Positions 26,150 to 35,431 of a DNA stretch of 64,000 nt are shown piece by piece. The notes under the pieces were generated by a model. That model was not told where the DNA came from and ran no database searches. It was given only the letters and a program-made list of their open reading frames with translations. The translations under genes and the position numbers were made by a program. This stretch comes from Actinoallomurus purpureus (GTDB lineage Bacteria > Actinomycetota > Actinomycetes > Streptosporangiales > Streptosporangiaceae), in assembly GCF_024055795.1 (NCBI RefSeq), contig NZ_JAMXMY010000022.1, positions 62,001 through 126,000 on the forward strand, read 5' to 3'. How positions within the stretch are numbered: position 1 is the first letter of the stretch; every line of letters starts with the position of its first letter.

Positions 26150-27313
26150 TCAAGCCCCCCAACCGGCCGCCTGGCCGTCCTTGCGTTCGTCGCGGATCTT
26201 CTCGAAGTAACCGGACCGGGCGTAGGCCGCCATCGGGTCCGGGTCCAGGCCCATCTCCTCGCGCAGCTCGGCGAGCAGCGGCCGGACGTCGGTGTTGTAG
26301 GCGTCCATGAAGACGGCGTTCGCGCCGAGCACGTCACACGCCCGCTGGGCCGCGCGCAGTGCCTCGACGTCGATCAGGAGCGCCTTGGCCGTGGCCTCCT
26401 GCACGTTCATCACCGAGCGGATCTGGCCGGGGATCTTCGGCTCGATGTTGTGGCACTGGTCGAGCATGAACGCGACCTCGTCGGTGTACCCACCGCCCTG
26501 GACGACCTCGTGCATGATCCGGAACAGCTGGAACGGGTCGGCGGCGCCGACCATCAGGTCGTCGTCGGCGTAGAAGCGGGAGTTGAAGTCGAAGCCGCCG
26601 AGCTTCCCCTCGCGCAGCAGGAACGCCACGATGAACTCGATGTTGGTGCCCGGCGCGTGGTGTCCGGTGTCGACGACCACCTGGGCCTTCGGACCGAGCT
26701 TCAGGCAGTGCGCGTACGACGTGCCCCAGTCCGGCAGGTCGGTGGTGTAGAACGCCGGCTCGAACAGCTTGTACTCCAGCAGGAACCGCTGGTCGTCGCC
26801 GAGCCGCTCGTACACCGCGGCCAGGGCCTCGGCGAGGCGGTCCTGCCGGGCGCGGATGTCGTCCTGGCCGGGGTAGTTCGTGCCGTCGGAGAACCACAGC
26901 TTCAGGTCGCGCGAGCCCGTCTCGTCCATGATGTCGACGCACCCGAGCAGGTGGTTCAGCGCCTTCTTGCGCACCGCCGGGTCGGGGTGGGTGACGCTGC
27001 CCAGCATGTAGTCGTCGTCCTGGAAGACGTTCGAGTTGATCGTGCCGACCCGGACCCCCCGCTCGCGGGCGTACTCGGCCAGCGCGGCGTAGTCGTCCAC
27101 CTTGTCCCAGGGGATGTGCAGCGCGACGGTCGGCGCGATGCCGGTGTGGTGGTGCACCTGCGCCGCGTCGTCGATCTTCTCCTGCGGCGTGCGCGGCACG
27201 CCCTGCTGGGCGAAGACCTTGAAGCGGGTGCCGGAGTTGCCGTACGCCCACGACGGCGTCTCGATGCGCTGGGTCCGCAGCGCCGCCTTGACCTGGTCTC
27301 TGTCCGTTGTCAT
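26150..27313 (-). CDS. rhaI: L-rhamnose isomerase
   Basis: A 387-residue TIM-barrel isomerase converting L-rhamnose to L-rhamnulose. Metal and catalytic residues are visible as E180 and K182 in LLEYKLFEP, D215 and H218 in VVVDTGHHAPGTNIE, and the Asp cluster near residues 244-253 in GGFDFNSRFYADDDL. The length and motifs match the RhaI type of Bacillus/Pseudomonas and actinomycetes rather than E. coli RhaA. It lies between rhaM and rhaEW with a 1-bp gap to the TTG start of the next gene. Confidence 0.93.
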   Translation of the reverse strand: MTTDRDQVKAALRTQRIETPSWAYGNSGTRFKVFAQQGVPRTPQEKIDDAAQVHHHTGIAPTVALHIPWDKVDDYAALAEYARERGVRVGTINSNVFQDDDYMLGSVTHPDPAVRKKALNHLLGCVDIMDETGSRDLKLWFSDGTNYPGQDDIRARQDRLAEALAAVYERLGDDQRFLLEYKLFEPAFYTTDLPDWGTSYAHCLKLGPKAQVVVDTGHHAPGTNIEFIVAFLLREGKLGGFDFNSRFYADDDLMVGAADPFQLFRIMHEVVQGGGYTDEVAFMLDQCHNIEPKIPGQIRSVMNVQEATAKALLIDVEALRAAQRACDVLGANAVFMDAYNTDVRPLLAELREEMGLDPDPMAAYARSGYFEKIRDERKDGQAAGWGA

Positions 27314-27333
27314 CGTTCGGTATCCCCGATCCG

Positions 27334-27654
27334 TCAGTCGAGATGGAAGACTTCGTCGAGCGTCAGCAGGCCCTCGTCGGGGCGCCGTCCCTCGAGGTCC
27401 TCGAAGAAGGGCGCCATCTCCGCCTGCCAGCGGGCGTTCACCTCGGTGCCCTCCATGGCCGCGCGCGCCGCGTCGAAGTCGTCGGTCTCCAGGTAGCCGA
27501 CGAGTAGCCCGTCGTCGCGCAGGAAGAGGCTGTAGTCACGCCAGCCCGCGGCGCGCAGGGCGGTCAGCATGTCGGGCCACACCGCCCGGTGCCGTTCGCG
27601 GTACTCCTCCAACCGGTCCTGCCTGACCCTCAGCAGGAAACAGACGCGCTGCAC
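27334..27654 (-). CDS. rhaM: L-rhamnose mutarotase
   Basis: A 106-residue protein of the RhaM (DUF718) family, which interconverts the alpha and beta anomers of rhamnose. The N-terminus QRVCFLLRVRQDRLEEYRER and the motif RHRAVWPDMLTAL carry the catalytic His; DYSLFLRDDGLLVGYLE is the second signature. GTG 27654 is preceded by GGAG. A longer upstream frame is not family-like. It sits 20 bp before rhaI, as in other actinomycete rha operons. Confidence 0.92.
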   Translation of the reverse strand: MQRVCFLLRVRQDRLEEYRERHRAVWPDMLTALRAAGWRDYSLFLRDDGLLVGYLETDDFDAARAAMEGTEVNARWQAEMAPFFEDLEGRRPDEGLLTLDEVFHLD

Positions 27655-27715
27655 GGGGGCTCCTCCCGCGACGGCGCGGGGCCGCTCCCGGCTGCCCCGC
27701 GCCACCGGTCGACTA

Positions 27716-28783
27716 GAAGTTGTAGTTGTCGATGTTGCTCTTGTCGAAGACCGTCGGCGGGCCGAGGATGACCTCGCCGTCCTTGCCGATGGTGCGCTCG
27801 CCGAGCTTGCCGGCCTTGAACTTCTCACCCTCGGCGCCGGTGATCTGCCCGGAGGCGAGGGCCGCGGCGGCGTACGACGCGAGGTAGCCGAGGTTCTTCG
27901 GGTCCCACAGCTCGAACTTGCCGACCGTGCCGTCCTTGACGAACTTGCGCATCTGGTTCGGCGTGCCGAGGCCGGAGACGGCGACCTTGCCCTTGTACTT
28001 GGAGCCGGAGATGTAGCGGGCCGCGGCGGCGATGCCGACCGTGGTCGGGGCGATGATGCCCTTCAGGTCCGGGTACGCCTGCAGCAGACCCTGCGTCTGC
28101 TGGAAGGACTTCTGGTCGTCGTCGTCACCGTAGGCGACCTTGACGAGCTGGAGGCCGGAGTACTCCGGCTTCTTCAGCTCGTCCTTCATGAAGCCGATCC
28201 AGGTGTTCTGGTTCGTGGCGTTGGCGGTCGCCGACAGGATGGCGATCTTGCCCTTGCCGCCGATCAGGTCGGAGATGACCTTGATCTCGCTGCGGCCGAT
28301 CTCCTCGGAGCTGGCCTGGTTGATGAAGACGTTCCGGCAGTCCTTGGACGCGTCGGAGTCGTACGACACCACCTTGATCTTGTGGGACATCGCCTGCTTG
28401 AGCGGTCCGCAGACGGCGTTCGGGTCGTTGGCTGCGATGAGGATCGCGTCCATCCGCTGCTGGATCAGCGTGTTGATGTACGAGATCTGTGAGGAGGCCG
28501 AGGCGTCGGACGGGCCGACCTCCTTCGCCTCGCCGCCGTACTCCTTGGCCCCGGCGATGCCCGCGTTGTCGACGATCGTCTCGTACGGGTTGTTCACCTG
28601 CTTGGGCAGGAAGGCGACCTTCAGGCCCTTCTTGAGGGGCGCGTTCGGGTCTGCCTTCGCGCTGCTCGCCGCGCCGGCCTTGCTGTCGTTGCTCGAGGAG
28701 TTCTTCGTCGTACCGCCGCAGGCGGCGGCGCCGATGGAGAGCGCGGCGGCGATGGCCACGGCCGCCAGGGGACGCATGGTCAT
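27716..28783 (-). CDS. rhaS: Rhamnose ABC transporter substrate-binding lipoprotein
   Basis: About 355 residues (the stop lies at 27713-27715). A lipoprotein signal peptide with Cys near residue 22 (LSIGAAACGG) anchors it outside the membrane. The mature part is a periplasmic-binding-protein type I fold: VAFLPKQVNNPYETIVDNAG, QRMDAILIAANDPNAVCGPL, VVSYDSDASKDCRNVFINQA. It captures rhamnose for the permeases RhaP and RhaQ. ATG 28783 follows AAAGGAA. Assignment to rhamnose rests on the operon and on similarity of order to rhizobial rhaSTPQ. Confidence 0.9.
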
Positions 28784-28808
28784 GAGGGTGTTCCTTTTCG
28801 TCGGTCGG

Positions 28809-29852
28809 TCAGGAGGAAGCGGACGGGTTGGCGCGGTGATGTCGTCGCGTCTCGCGCACCTTGGCCGCGATCCGCGGCGTGAGCACGGAGACGATGAGGA
28901 GGAGGCCGGTGACGATCGACTGGATCTCGGTCGCGACGTCACGGAGCATGAGCAGGTTGCGGAGCAGGCCGATCAGCAGCACCCCGGCGACGACGCCGCC
29001 GAGCGTGCCCTTACCGCCGTCGAAGTCGACGCCGCCGAGCAGCACCGAGGCGATGACGGCCAGCTCCAGGCCAAGGCCGTTGTCGGCGCGGGCGCTGCCG
29101 TACCGCAACGTGTAGACCGCGCCGGCGAACGACGCGACGATCCCGGAGACCACGAACAGCAGCAGCTTGATGCGCTTGACCCGGATCCCGGCGAAGAACG
29201 CGGCCTCCTCCTGGGCACCGATGGCGAACAGTGCGCGGCCCAGACCGGTCGCGTGCAGCACGATCGCGGTGACGATGGCCAGCAGGATGAACAGCGCGAA
29301 GGGGTACGGGATCGGCGTGCCGGGCACGGTCTTGGTGGCCATGTCGGCGTAGTTCTGCGGGAACTGCGCCACCGCCTTCGTGCCCAGCACGACGTACGCG
29401 AGCCCGCGGTAGAGGGTCAGCGTGCCGATCGTGACGGCCAGCGACGGCAGCCCCAGCCGGGTGACCAGCAGGCCGTTGACCAGGCCGGCCACCGCGCCGA
29501 CCACCAGGAGCAGCGGGACGATCGTCTCGATCGCCCACCCGGCGTCCCACAGCGCGCCGAACAGCGCGCTGCACAGGCCCAGCACCGAGGCCACGGACAG
29601 GTCGACCTCGGCGGCCACGACCAGCAGCGTCATCGGCAGGGCGATCAGCGCGATCTCGCTCAGGTCGTCCAGGGCGAAGGCCAGGTTGTCGCTCGTGGCG
29701 AAGTCCGAGGTGCCCAGGGCGCCGCCGGCGAAGACGACGATCAGCAGGGCGGTGACGATGACGTCCCAGCGGATGAACCGGGTCAGCGGCCGGGGGGCCT
29801 CGGCGCGCGCCTGCACGGGGCGGGCCTCGGCGGCGGGGGCTTCAGGCGCCAT
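28809..29852 (-). CDS. rhaQ: Rhamnose ABC transporter permease
   Basis: A 347-residue inner-membrane protein of the ribose/xylose-type permease family with about eight to ten hydrophobic helices. Family signatures are LVVAAEVDLSVASVLGLCSA, GLVNGLLVTRLGLPSLAVTI-like GTLTLYRG, and AVIASVLLGGVDFDGGKGTL. The first 25 residues are Ala/Pro/Arg-rich and cytoplasmic. Its start overlaps the end of rhaP by 11 bp, indicating coupled translation. It pairs with RhaP to form the channel. Confidence 0.9.
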   Translation of the reverse strand: MAPEAPAAEARPVQARAEAPRPLTRFIRWDVIVTALLIVVFAGGALGTSDFATSDNLAFALDDLSEIALIALPMTLLVVAAEVDLSVASVLGLCSALFGALWDAGWAIETIVPLLLVVGAVAGLVNGLLVTRLGLPSLAVTIGTLTLYRGLAYVVLGTKAVAQFPQNYADMATKTVPGTPIPYPFALFILLAIVTAIVLHATGLGRALFAIGAQEEAAFFAGIRVKRIKLLLFVVSGIVASFAGAVYTLRYGSARADNGLGLELAVIASVLLGGVDFDGGKGTLGGVVAGVLLIGLLRNLLMLRDVATEIQSIVTGLLLIVSVLTPRIAAKVRETRRHHRANPSASS

Positions 29853-30861
29853 GACGGGCGTTCCTCTTTCGCAGGGCGCGGGTGACGCGCAGGCCGAGCA
29901 GGCGGTCGACGCTGATCGCGAGGAGCAGCAGCAGACCGGCGATGGCGTCCTGCCAGAAGGAGTTCACCTTCAGCACCACGAGGACGCTGCCGATCGTGGT
30001 GAGCAGGAGGGCGCCGAGCGCGGCGCCGTACACGCTGCCGAGGCCGCCGACGATGGCCACACCGCCGACGACGACGGCGGCGACCACCCGCAGCTCCCAG
30101 CCGTGCGCGGCGTCCGCGACGACCGTGCCGAAGCGGGCGAGCCACAGCACCCCGGCCAGCCCGGCGAGGACGCCGCTGACGAGGTAGGCCGTGAGGATCC
30201 GCTTGCGGATCGCGATGCCGGCGAGCCGCGCGGCGTCGGGGTTGGAGCCGATGGCGTAGAACTCCCGGCCCGACGGGTAGGACCGCAGGTAGTGGCCGAC
30301 GGCCAGCATCACGACCACCGTGATCAGCGGCAGGTACGGGATCCCGGCGACGCTTCCGTTGCCCAGGTCGAGCAGGGACGCGGGCACGTCCGCGGCGTTG
30401 ATCTGCTGGCCGTGCGCCCAGTAGTAGTCCAGGCCCTGGATGACGTACAGCGTGCCGAGTGTCACCACCAGCGCCGGGACCTTGAAGAAGCTGACGAGCA
30501 CGCCGTTGACCAGGCCGCAGACCGCGCCGATGGCCATCCCGACGAGGAGGACCAGCAGGACGTTACGGTCGTGCCCGGCGACGAACTTGCCGGAGGCGAA
30601 CGCCACCAGGCCGACCACCGACCCGACCGACAGGTCGATGTTGCGGGTGACGACCACCATCGTCTGGCCGACGGCCAGCAGCGCCAGGATCGACGCGTTG
30701 AGGAAGATGTCCTTGATGCCCTGCGACGACAGGAACGAGGAGTTCACCGCCGTCGTGACGACGACGAGGACGATCAGTGCGGCGAGGATGCTCAGCTCGC
30801 GCGCCCGCAGGACGGTGTCGACGAGTCTGCGCCCGCCGGCGTCGGCCGTTACGGCTGCCAT
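29842..30861 (-). CDS. rhaP: Rhamnose ABC transporter permease
   Basis: A 339-residue membrane protein of the same family as RhaQ: ALLAVGQTMVVVTRNIDLSV, GLVNGVLVSFFKVPALVVTL, and VVAAVVVGGVAIVGGLGSVY. Ribose-type permeases carry the conserved RNIDLSVGS segment here at about 68-78. The ATG at 30861 begins on the base after the rhaT stop codon, so the two are tightly coupled, and the 3' end overlaps rhaQ. A basic C-terminal tail (RALRKRNARHGA) is cytoplasmic. Confidence 0.9.
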   Translation of the reverse strand: MAAVTADAGGRRLVDTVLRARELSILAALIVLVVVTTAVNSSFLSSQGIKDIFLNASILALLAVGQTMVVVTRNIDLSVGSVVGLVAFASGKFVAGHDRNVLLVLLVGMAIGAVCGLVNGVLVSFFKVPALVVTLGTLYVIQGLDYYWAHGQQINAADVPASLLDLGNGSVAGIPYLPLITVVVMLAVGHYLRSYPSGREFYAIGSNPDAARLAGIAIRKRILTAYLVSGVLAGLAGVLWLARFGTVVADAAHGWELRVVAAVVVGGVAIVGGLGSVYGAALGALLLTTIGSVLVVLKVNSFWQDAIAGLLLLLAISVDRLLGLRVTRALRKRNARHGA

Positions 30862-32373
30862 TTACGCGGCCTCCTGTCGGGTACGGCCGGTCGCGGCGGC
30901 CATGACGGTCTCCTCGGTGGCCTCGGCCCTGGGGATCTCGGCGGCGAGCCGGCCCTCGTGCATGACCAGCACCCGGTCGGCCATGCCGAGCACCTCCGGC
31001 AGGTCGGAGGAGATCATCAGGACCGCGAGGCCCTGGCCGGCCAGTTCGGAAAGCAGGCGGTGCACCTCGGCCTTGGTGCCGACGTCGATGCCGCGCGTGG
31101 GCTCGTCGACGATCAGCACCGAGGGGTCAGTCGACAGCCACTTGGCGAGGACGACCTTCTGCTGGTTGCCGCCGGAGAGCACGCCCACGGTGTCGCTGAG
31201 GCGCGCGTACTTCAGCTGCAGCCGGATCGCCCAGTCGGCGGCCCGGTCGCGTTCGACCTTCCGGGAGATGATCGGCCCGCGGCGCAGCGACCGCAGCTGC
31301 GTCAGGCCGATGTTCCGCTCGATCGAGCCGTCCATGACGAGCCCCTGCTGGCGCCGGTCCTCCGGGACCAGCGCGATCCCGGCGGACATCGCTGCGGTGG
31401 GGCTCCCGGCCGGCAGCTTCGCGGCGGCGACCTCGACCCCGCCCGCGTCGTACCGGTCGACCCCGAAGATCGCGCGGGCGACCTCGCTGCGCCCGGCGCC
31501 GACGAGGCCGGCCAGTGCGACGATCTCCCCGGCGCGCACCTCGAAGGACACGTCGGTGAAGACGCCCTCGCGAGTCAGCCGGGAGACCTTGAGCACCGTC
31601 TCGCCCGGCGTCGTCTCCTGCTTGGGATACAGCGTGTCGAGCTCGCGGCCGACCATGCGCTGCACGAGGTCGTCGGGGGTGAGCCCGTCCAGCTCCTCGG
31701 TGGAGATGTAGCGGCCGTCGCGCAGGGTCGTCACCCGCTGGCAGAGGTCGAAGATCTCCTCGAGCCGGTGGGAGATGAACAGCAGCGCGCAGCCCTGCTC
31801 CTGGAGGGTGCGGGCGACGGCGAACAGCCGCGCGACCTCGTTTCCGGACAGTGCCGCCGTCGGCTCGTCCATGATGAGGACGCGGGCGTCCCGCGAGATC
31901 GCCTTGGCGATCTCCACGAGCTGCTGGTCGGCGATGGACAGACCCCGCGCGGGGCGGTCCGGGTCGAGCGCGACGCCCAGCCGCTCGAACAGTTTCGCGG
32001 TCTCCGCCCGGAGGGCGCGGCGGTCGATGCGGCCGAAGCGTGCGCGTGGCTGGCGGCCCATGAAGATGTTCTCCGCGACCGACAGGTCGGGGAAGAGCGT
32101 GGGCTCCTGGTAGATCACGGCGACGCCCGCGTGCTGCGCGTCGCCGGGTCCGTGGAACTCGTGGGGGCGGCCGTCCAGCAGCACCCCGCCCTCGTCGGGC
32201 CGGTGGACCCCCGCCAGAATCTTGACCAGCGTGGACTTGCCCGCCCCGTTCTCGCCGGCGAGCGCGTGGATCTCTCCGCCCCGCAGCTCCAGGGAGACGT
32301 CCTGCAGAGCCCGCACCGCGCCGAACGCCTTGCTGACGCTCGCCAAGGCGAGGATCGGAGGCGACTCGCTCAT
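30862..32373 (-). CDS. rhaT: Rhamnose ABC transporter ATP-binding protein
   Basis: A 503-residue protein with two ABC domains in tandem. The first has Walker [10 protein letters not shown] near residue 40 and Walker [12 protein letters not shown]; its signature [14 protein letters not shown] is typical of sugar ATPases of this type. The second has [20 protein letters not shown] and [14 protein letters not shown], while its P-loop region is degenerate ([18 protein letters not shown]), as usual in the RbsA/MglA class. ATG 32373 follows GGAGGA. It is the first gene of the operon, behind the palindrome at 32397-32410. Confidence 0.93.
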   Translation of the reverse strand: MSESPPILALASVSKAFGAVRALQDVSLELRGGEIHALAGENGAGKSTLVKILAGVHRPDEGGVLLDGRPHEFHGPGDAQHAGVAVIYQEPTLFPDLSVAENIFMGRQPRARFGRIDRRALRAETAKLFERLGVALDPDRPARGLSIADQQLVEIAKAISRDARVLIMDEPTAALSGNEVARLFAVARTLQEQGCALLFISHRLEEIFDLCQRVTTLRDGRYISTEELDGLTPDDLVQRMVGRELDTLYPKQETTPGETVLKVSRLTREGVFTDVSFEVRAGEIVALAGLVGAGRSEVARAIFGVDRYDAGGVEVAAAKLPAGSPTAAMSAGIALVPEDRRQQGLVMDGSIERNIGLTQLRSLRRGPIISRKVERDRAADWAIRLQLKYARLSDTVGVLSGGNQQKVVLAKWLSTDPSVLIVDEPTRGIDVGTKAEVHRLLSELAGQGLAVLMISSDLPEVLGMADRVLVMHEGRLAAEIPRAEATEETVMAAATGRTRQEAA

Positions 32374-32396
32374 GCTTCCTCCGGAAGTGAACGGAA

Positions 32397-32410
32397 TAAA
32401 AACGTTTTAA
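32397..32410. promoter_or_regulatory. Rhamnose-regulon operator 1 (importer operon)
   Basis: TAAAAACGTTTTAA, 13 of 14 bases of the palindrome TTAAAACGTTTTAA. It lies 24 bp upstream of the rhaT start. It is most likely the binding site of the LacI-family protein encoded from 32640, because the same motif recurs at that gene and at rhaB. Confidence 0.75.
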
Positions 32411-32576
32411 CGCGATTGACCCGGGACGCTAGGTCTGTGAGCGCGGTCACGTCAATAGTGAGTTTCGGCCGACTCCCCGCTGACGACGATCAATATGCAC
32501 GATGACCTGCGAAGATATAGCTGAGATAACGACCCGGTCACCGCGATGTCTCGCTGGCGGCCCTCCGCAGGGCTTG

Positions 32577-32590
32577 TTGACACGTTTTAA
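32577..32590. promoter_or_regulatory. Rhamnose-regulon operator 2 (regulator gene)
   Basis: TTGACACGTTTTAA; the right half matches the consensus exactly. Its left half is TTGACA, an ideal -35 hexamer, so repressor binding would block RNA polymerase on the regulator's own promoter. A -10 at standard spacing is weak. Confidence 0.6.
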
Positions 32591-32639
32591 TTCAGTCGTC
32601 ACAGTGAACGGCATCACACTCTGGGAAGAGGTACCGGCG

Positions 32640-33638
32640 TTGGGGACCGTGGGGATCAAGGAGGTCGCGCGGCGCGCGGGCGTGTCGCCGGGCACGGTCT
32701 CGAACGTGCTGAACCGGCCCGAACGCGTCGCCGCGGCGACGCGCGCCCGGGTCGAGGAGGCCATCCGTGAGATGGGCTTCGTCCGCAACGGCTCGGCCGC
32801 GACCCTGCGCGCCGGGCAGAGCCGGGCCATCGGCCTGGTCGTGCTCGACGTCGGCAACCCCTTCTTCGTCGCGGTGGCGCGCGGGGTCGAGGACGTCGTC
32901 AGCGATCGGGACCACGCGGTCATCCTGTGCAACTCCGGCGAGTCGCCCGAGCGTGAGGCCCGTAACCTCCGGGTTCTGGCCGAGCAGCGGGTCCGCGGGC
33001 TCCTGATCACACCGACCGACGAGGACCTGTCCCGCCTGGATCTGCTGCGGGAGCGCGGGGTCGCGGTCGTCCTGGTCGACCACTTCGCGACAGGGGACGT
33101 GTGCTCGGTGGCCGTCGACGACGTCGCCGGCGGAAACCTGGCGGTCGCCCACCTCCTGGACCGGGGCGCGCGGCGGCTCGCGTACGTCACCGGCCCCCTG
33201 GCCATCCGGCAGTGCGCGGACCGGCGCAAGGGCGCCCGGCGGGCGCTGCGCGCGGCGGGGCTGCCGGCCCGCGCCCTCGAGGACATCGTCGTGCCGGAGA
33301 TGAACGCGAACGGTGGCGGGCTCGCCGCCGAGAAGCTGCTGGCCGGCGACCTGCCCGACGCGATCTTCTGCGCGAACGACCTGCTCGCGCTCGGCGTGCT
33401 GCGCGCGCTGTCCCAGGCGGGAGTGCGCGTGCCGGACGACGTGGCGCTCATCGGCTACGACGACATCGAGTTCTCCTCTGCGGCCGCGGTCCCGCTGAGC
33501 TCGATCCGCCAGCCGACCTACCAGCTCGGCAAGATCGCCACCGAGCTCCTGCTGGACGAGTGCGACGACCCCGGAGGGCACGCGCACCAGCAGATCATGT
33601 TCCAGCCCGAACTCGTCGTCCGCGAATCGAGCCGCTGA
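32640..33638 (+). CDS. LacI-family regulator of the rhamnose regulon
   Basis: About 332 residues. The N-terminal LacI helix-turn-helix reads GIKEVARRAGVSPGTVSNVL with hinge RNGSAATLRAG; the effector domain (about 60-332) has VVLDVGNPFFVAVARGVEDV and FCANDLLALGVLRAL. TTG 32640 is preferred as start because GAAGAGG lies eight bases upstream; GTG 32649 is the next choice and GTG 32604 would add a tail not seen in the family. It is divergent from the importer operon and followed by rhaB. Three matching palindromes nearby make control of both units likely, with rhamnose or a derivative as inducer (inference). Confidence 0.88.
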   Translation: MGTVGIKEVARRAGVSPGTVSNVLNRPERVAAATRARVEEAIREMGFVRNGSAATLRAGQSRAIGLVVLDVGNPFFVAVARGVEDVVSDRDHAVILCNSGESPEREARNLRVLAEQRVRGLLITPTDEDLSRLDLLRERGVAVVLVDHFATGDVCSVAVDDVAGGNLAVAHLLDRGARRLAYVTGPLAIRQCADRRKGARRALRAAGLPARALEDIVVPEMNANGGGLAAEKLLAGDLPDAIFCANDLLALGVLRALSQAGVRVPDDVALIGYDDIEFSSAAAVPLSSIRQPTYQLGKIATELLLDECDDPGGHAHQQIMFQPELVVRESSR

Positions 33639-33673
33639 CATGCGGGAGTGCGGGCCGCTCGTCAGAGATTTCG

Positions 33674-33687
33674 TTAAAACGTTCCAA
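33674..33687. promoter_or_regulatory. Rhamnose-regulon operator 3 (rhaB)
   Basis: TTAAAACGTTCCAA; the left half matches TTAAAACGTTTTAA exactly. It lies between the regulator stop and rhaB, indicating that the kinase has its own controlled promoter. Confidence 0.65.
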
Positions 33688-33804
33688 TCGTTCGACGCGG
33701 TGGTCGTCCCGTCCGCGTCCTGCGCGGGCATGATCCGGGAGAACCACGCGCGCGTGGGCCGCGCCGGCCGACCATTGTGATCACGGACTGAGGAGCAAGC
33801 AGCC

Positions 33805-35232
33805 ATGACCCCGCGTTCATTCGCCGCCGTGGACCTGGGCGCCTCGAGCGGGCGCGTGATGGTCGCCCGGGTGGGCGACGACGAGCTGACGCTCCGCGAG
33901 GCGCACCGCTTCCCGAACCGGCCCGTGCGCGCGGCCGGCACCCTCCACTGGGACGTCCTTGGCCTGTACGGGCAGGTGCTGGACGGGTTGCGGGCCACCG
34001 AGGGGATCACCTCGATCGGCGTGGACTCCTGGGCGGTCGACTACGGGCTACTCGACTCCGCCGGAGCCCTCATCGGCAATCCCGTCCACTACCGGGACGG
34101 CCGCACCGACGGCGTGATGGACAAGGTCGTCGCCGATCTCGGCGCGGAGGCGCTGTACGACGTCGGCGGCCTGCAGTTCCTGCCGTTCAACACGATCTAC
34201 CAGCTGCTCTCCGGTCCCGTACCGGACCGGGCCCGCACGCTGCTGATGATCCCCGACCTGCTGGCGTACTGGCTGACGGGCGAGGCCGGCGCGGAGATGA
34301 CCAACGCGTCGACGACCGGGCTGTACGACGTGCGCACCGGCGACTGGGCGCGGTCCTTCATCGAACGTCTCGGCCTGCCGCAGGCGATCTTCCCGCCGCT
34401 GCGCCGGCCCGGTGACGTCATCGGCACGCTGCGGCCGGACGTCGCGGCCGAGACCGGGCTGCCGGAGTCGACCCCGGTCACCGCGGTCGGATCGCACGAC
34501 ACCGCCTCCGCCGTCCTGGCCGTACCGGCCGAGCACGACCGCTTCGGCTACGTCTCCTGCGGCACCTGGTCGCTGGCCGGCATCGAGCTGGACGCGCCCG
34601 TGCTGACCGAGGAGAGCCGGGTCGCCGGGTTCACCAACGAGGTCGGTGTCGGCGGCACGATCCGCTACCTGCGCAACGTCATGGGGCTGTGGCTCCTCCA
34701 GGAGTCGCTGCGCGCCTGGCGGGCCGAGGCGTCGCTGCCCGCCCTGCTGGCCGCCGCCGCGGACGCCCCGCCGTTCGCCGCGCTCGTCGACCCGGGCGAC
34801 CAGGCGTTCCTCCCGCCCGGCGACATGCCCGCGCGGATCACGGCGTACTGCGAGCGCACCGGCCAGCGGCCGCCGACGGGCCGGGCGGAGGTCGTCCGGT
34901 GCGTCCTGGAGAGCCTCGCGCTCGGGCACCGCGCCGCGATCCGGGACGCCGCCCGGCTGTCCGGGCGGTCCGTCGAGGTCGTGCACGTCGTCGGCGGCGG
35001 GGCGCGGGGCGCCCTGCTGTGCCAGCTGACCGCCGACGCCTGCGGTCTGCCCGTCGTCGCCGGGCCGGTGGAGGCGACCGCCATCGGCAACGCGCTCGCG
35101 CAGGCGCAGGCGCACGGCCTGGCCGCCCACCCGCGCGAGCTCGTGCGCCGGACCCAGGACCTCACCGTGTACCGGCCGCGCGGCGACGAGGCCGCCTGGG
35201 ACCGCGCCGCCACGCGCATCGGCCTTTCGTGA
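33805..35232 (+). CDS. rhaB: L-rhamnulokinase
   Basis: A 475-residue FGGY-type sugar kinase that phosphorylates L-rhamnulose with ATP. The N-terminal phosphate loop is AVDLGASSGRVMVARV; IGVDSWAVDYGLLDSAG and FLPFNTIYQL are RhaB-specific; the catalytic Asp is in VGSHDTASAVLAVP near residue 232; the C-terminal adenosine motif is VVHVVGGGARGALLCQLTAD. ATG 33805 follows AGGAG. Its product feeds RhaEW. The gene is transcribed opposite to the importer operon. Confidence 0.95.
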   Translation: MTPRSFAAVDLGASSGRVMVARVGDDELTLREAHRFPNRPVRAAGTLHWDVLGLYGQVLDGLRATEGITSIGVDSWAVDYGLLDSAGALIGNPVHYRDGRTDGVMDKVVADLGAEALYDVGGLQFLPFNTIYQLLSGPVPDRARTLLMIPDLLAYWLTGEAGAEMTNASTTGLYDVRTGDWARSFIERLGLPQAIFPPLRRPGDVIGTLRPDVAAETGLPESTPVTAVGSHDTASAVLAVPAEHDRFGYVSCGTWSLAGIELDAPVLTEESRVAGFTNEVGVGGTIRYLRNVMGLWLLQESLRAWRAEASLPALLAAAADAPPFAALVDPGDQAFLPPGDMPARITAYCERTGQRPPTGRAEVVRCVLESLALGHRAAIRDAARLSGRSVEVVHVVGGGARGALLCQLTADACGLPVVAGPVEATAIGNALAQAQAHGLAAHPRELVRRTQDLTVYRPRGDEAAWDRAATRIGLS

Positions 35233-35431
35233 TCCACGATCATTCGCACCACGTACCAACGCGACGGATTCTCCGTCCCAGGACGTGAATCGCCCCCACC
35301 GGCGACCCCGCGAGACCGCCGTAACCCGGGCCACGAACCCACCTCTCCGCAGGTCAAGTGGATAGTGCCATTAGTAGATCTTTTCCTGATCCTTTTGGAG
35401 AATGGGGGTTTGTGAGCTTAAAGTCTGCTCC

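Noticed and set aside
28140-32505. Long plus-strand frames opposite the rhamnose transporter genes
   Set aside because: Low-complexity Asp/Gln/Arg/His composition without domains; the minus strand encodes a complete ABC system.
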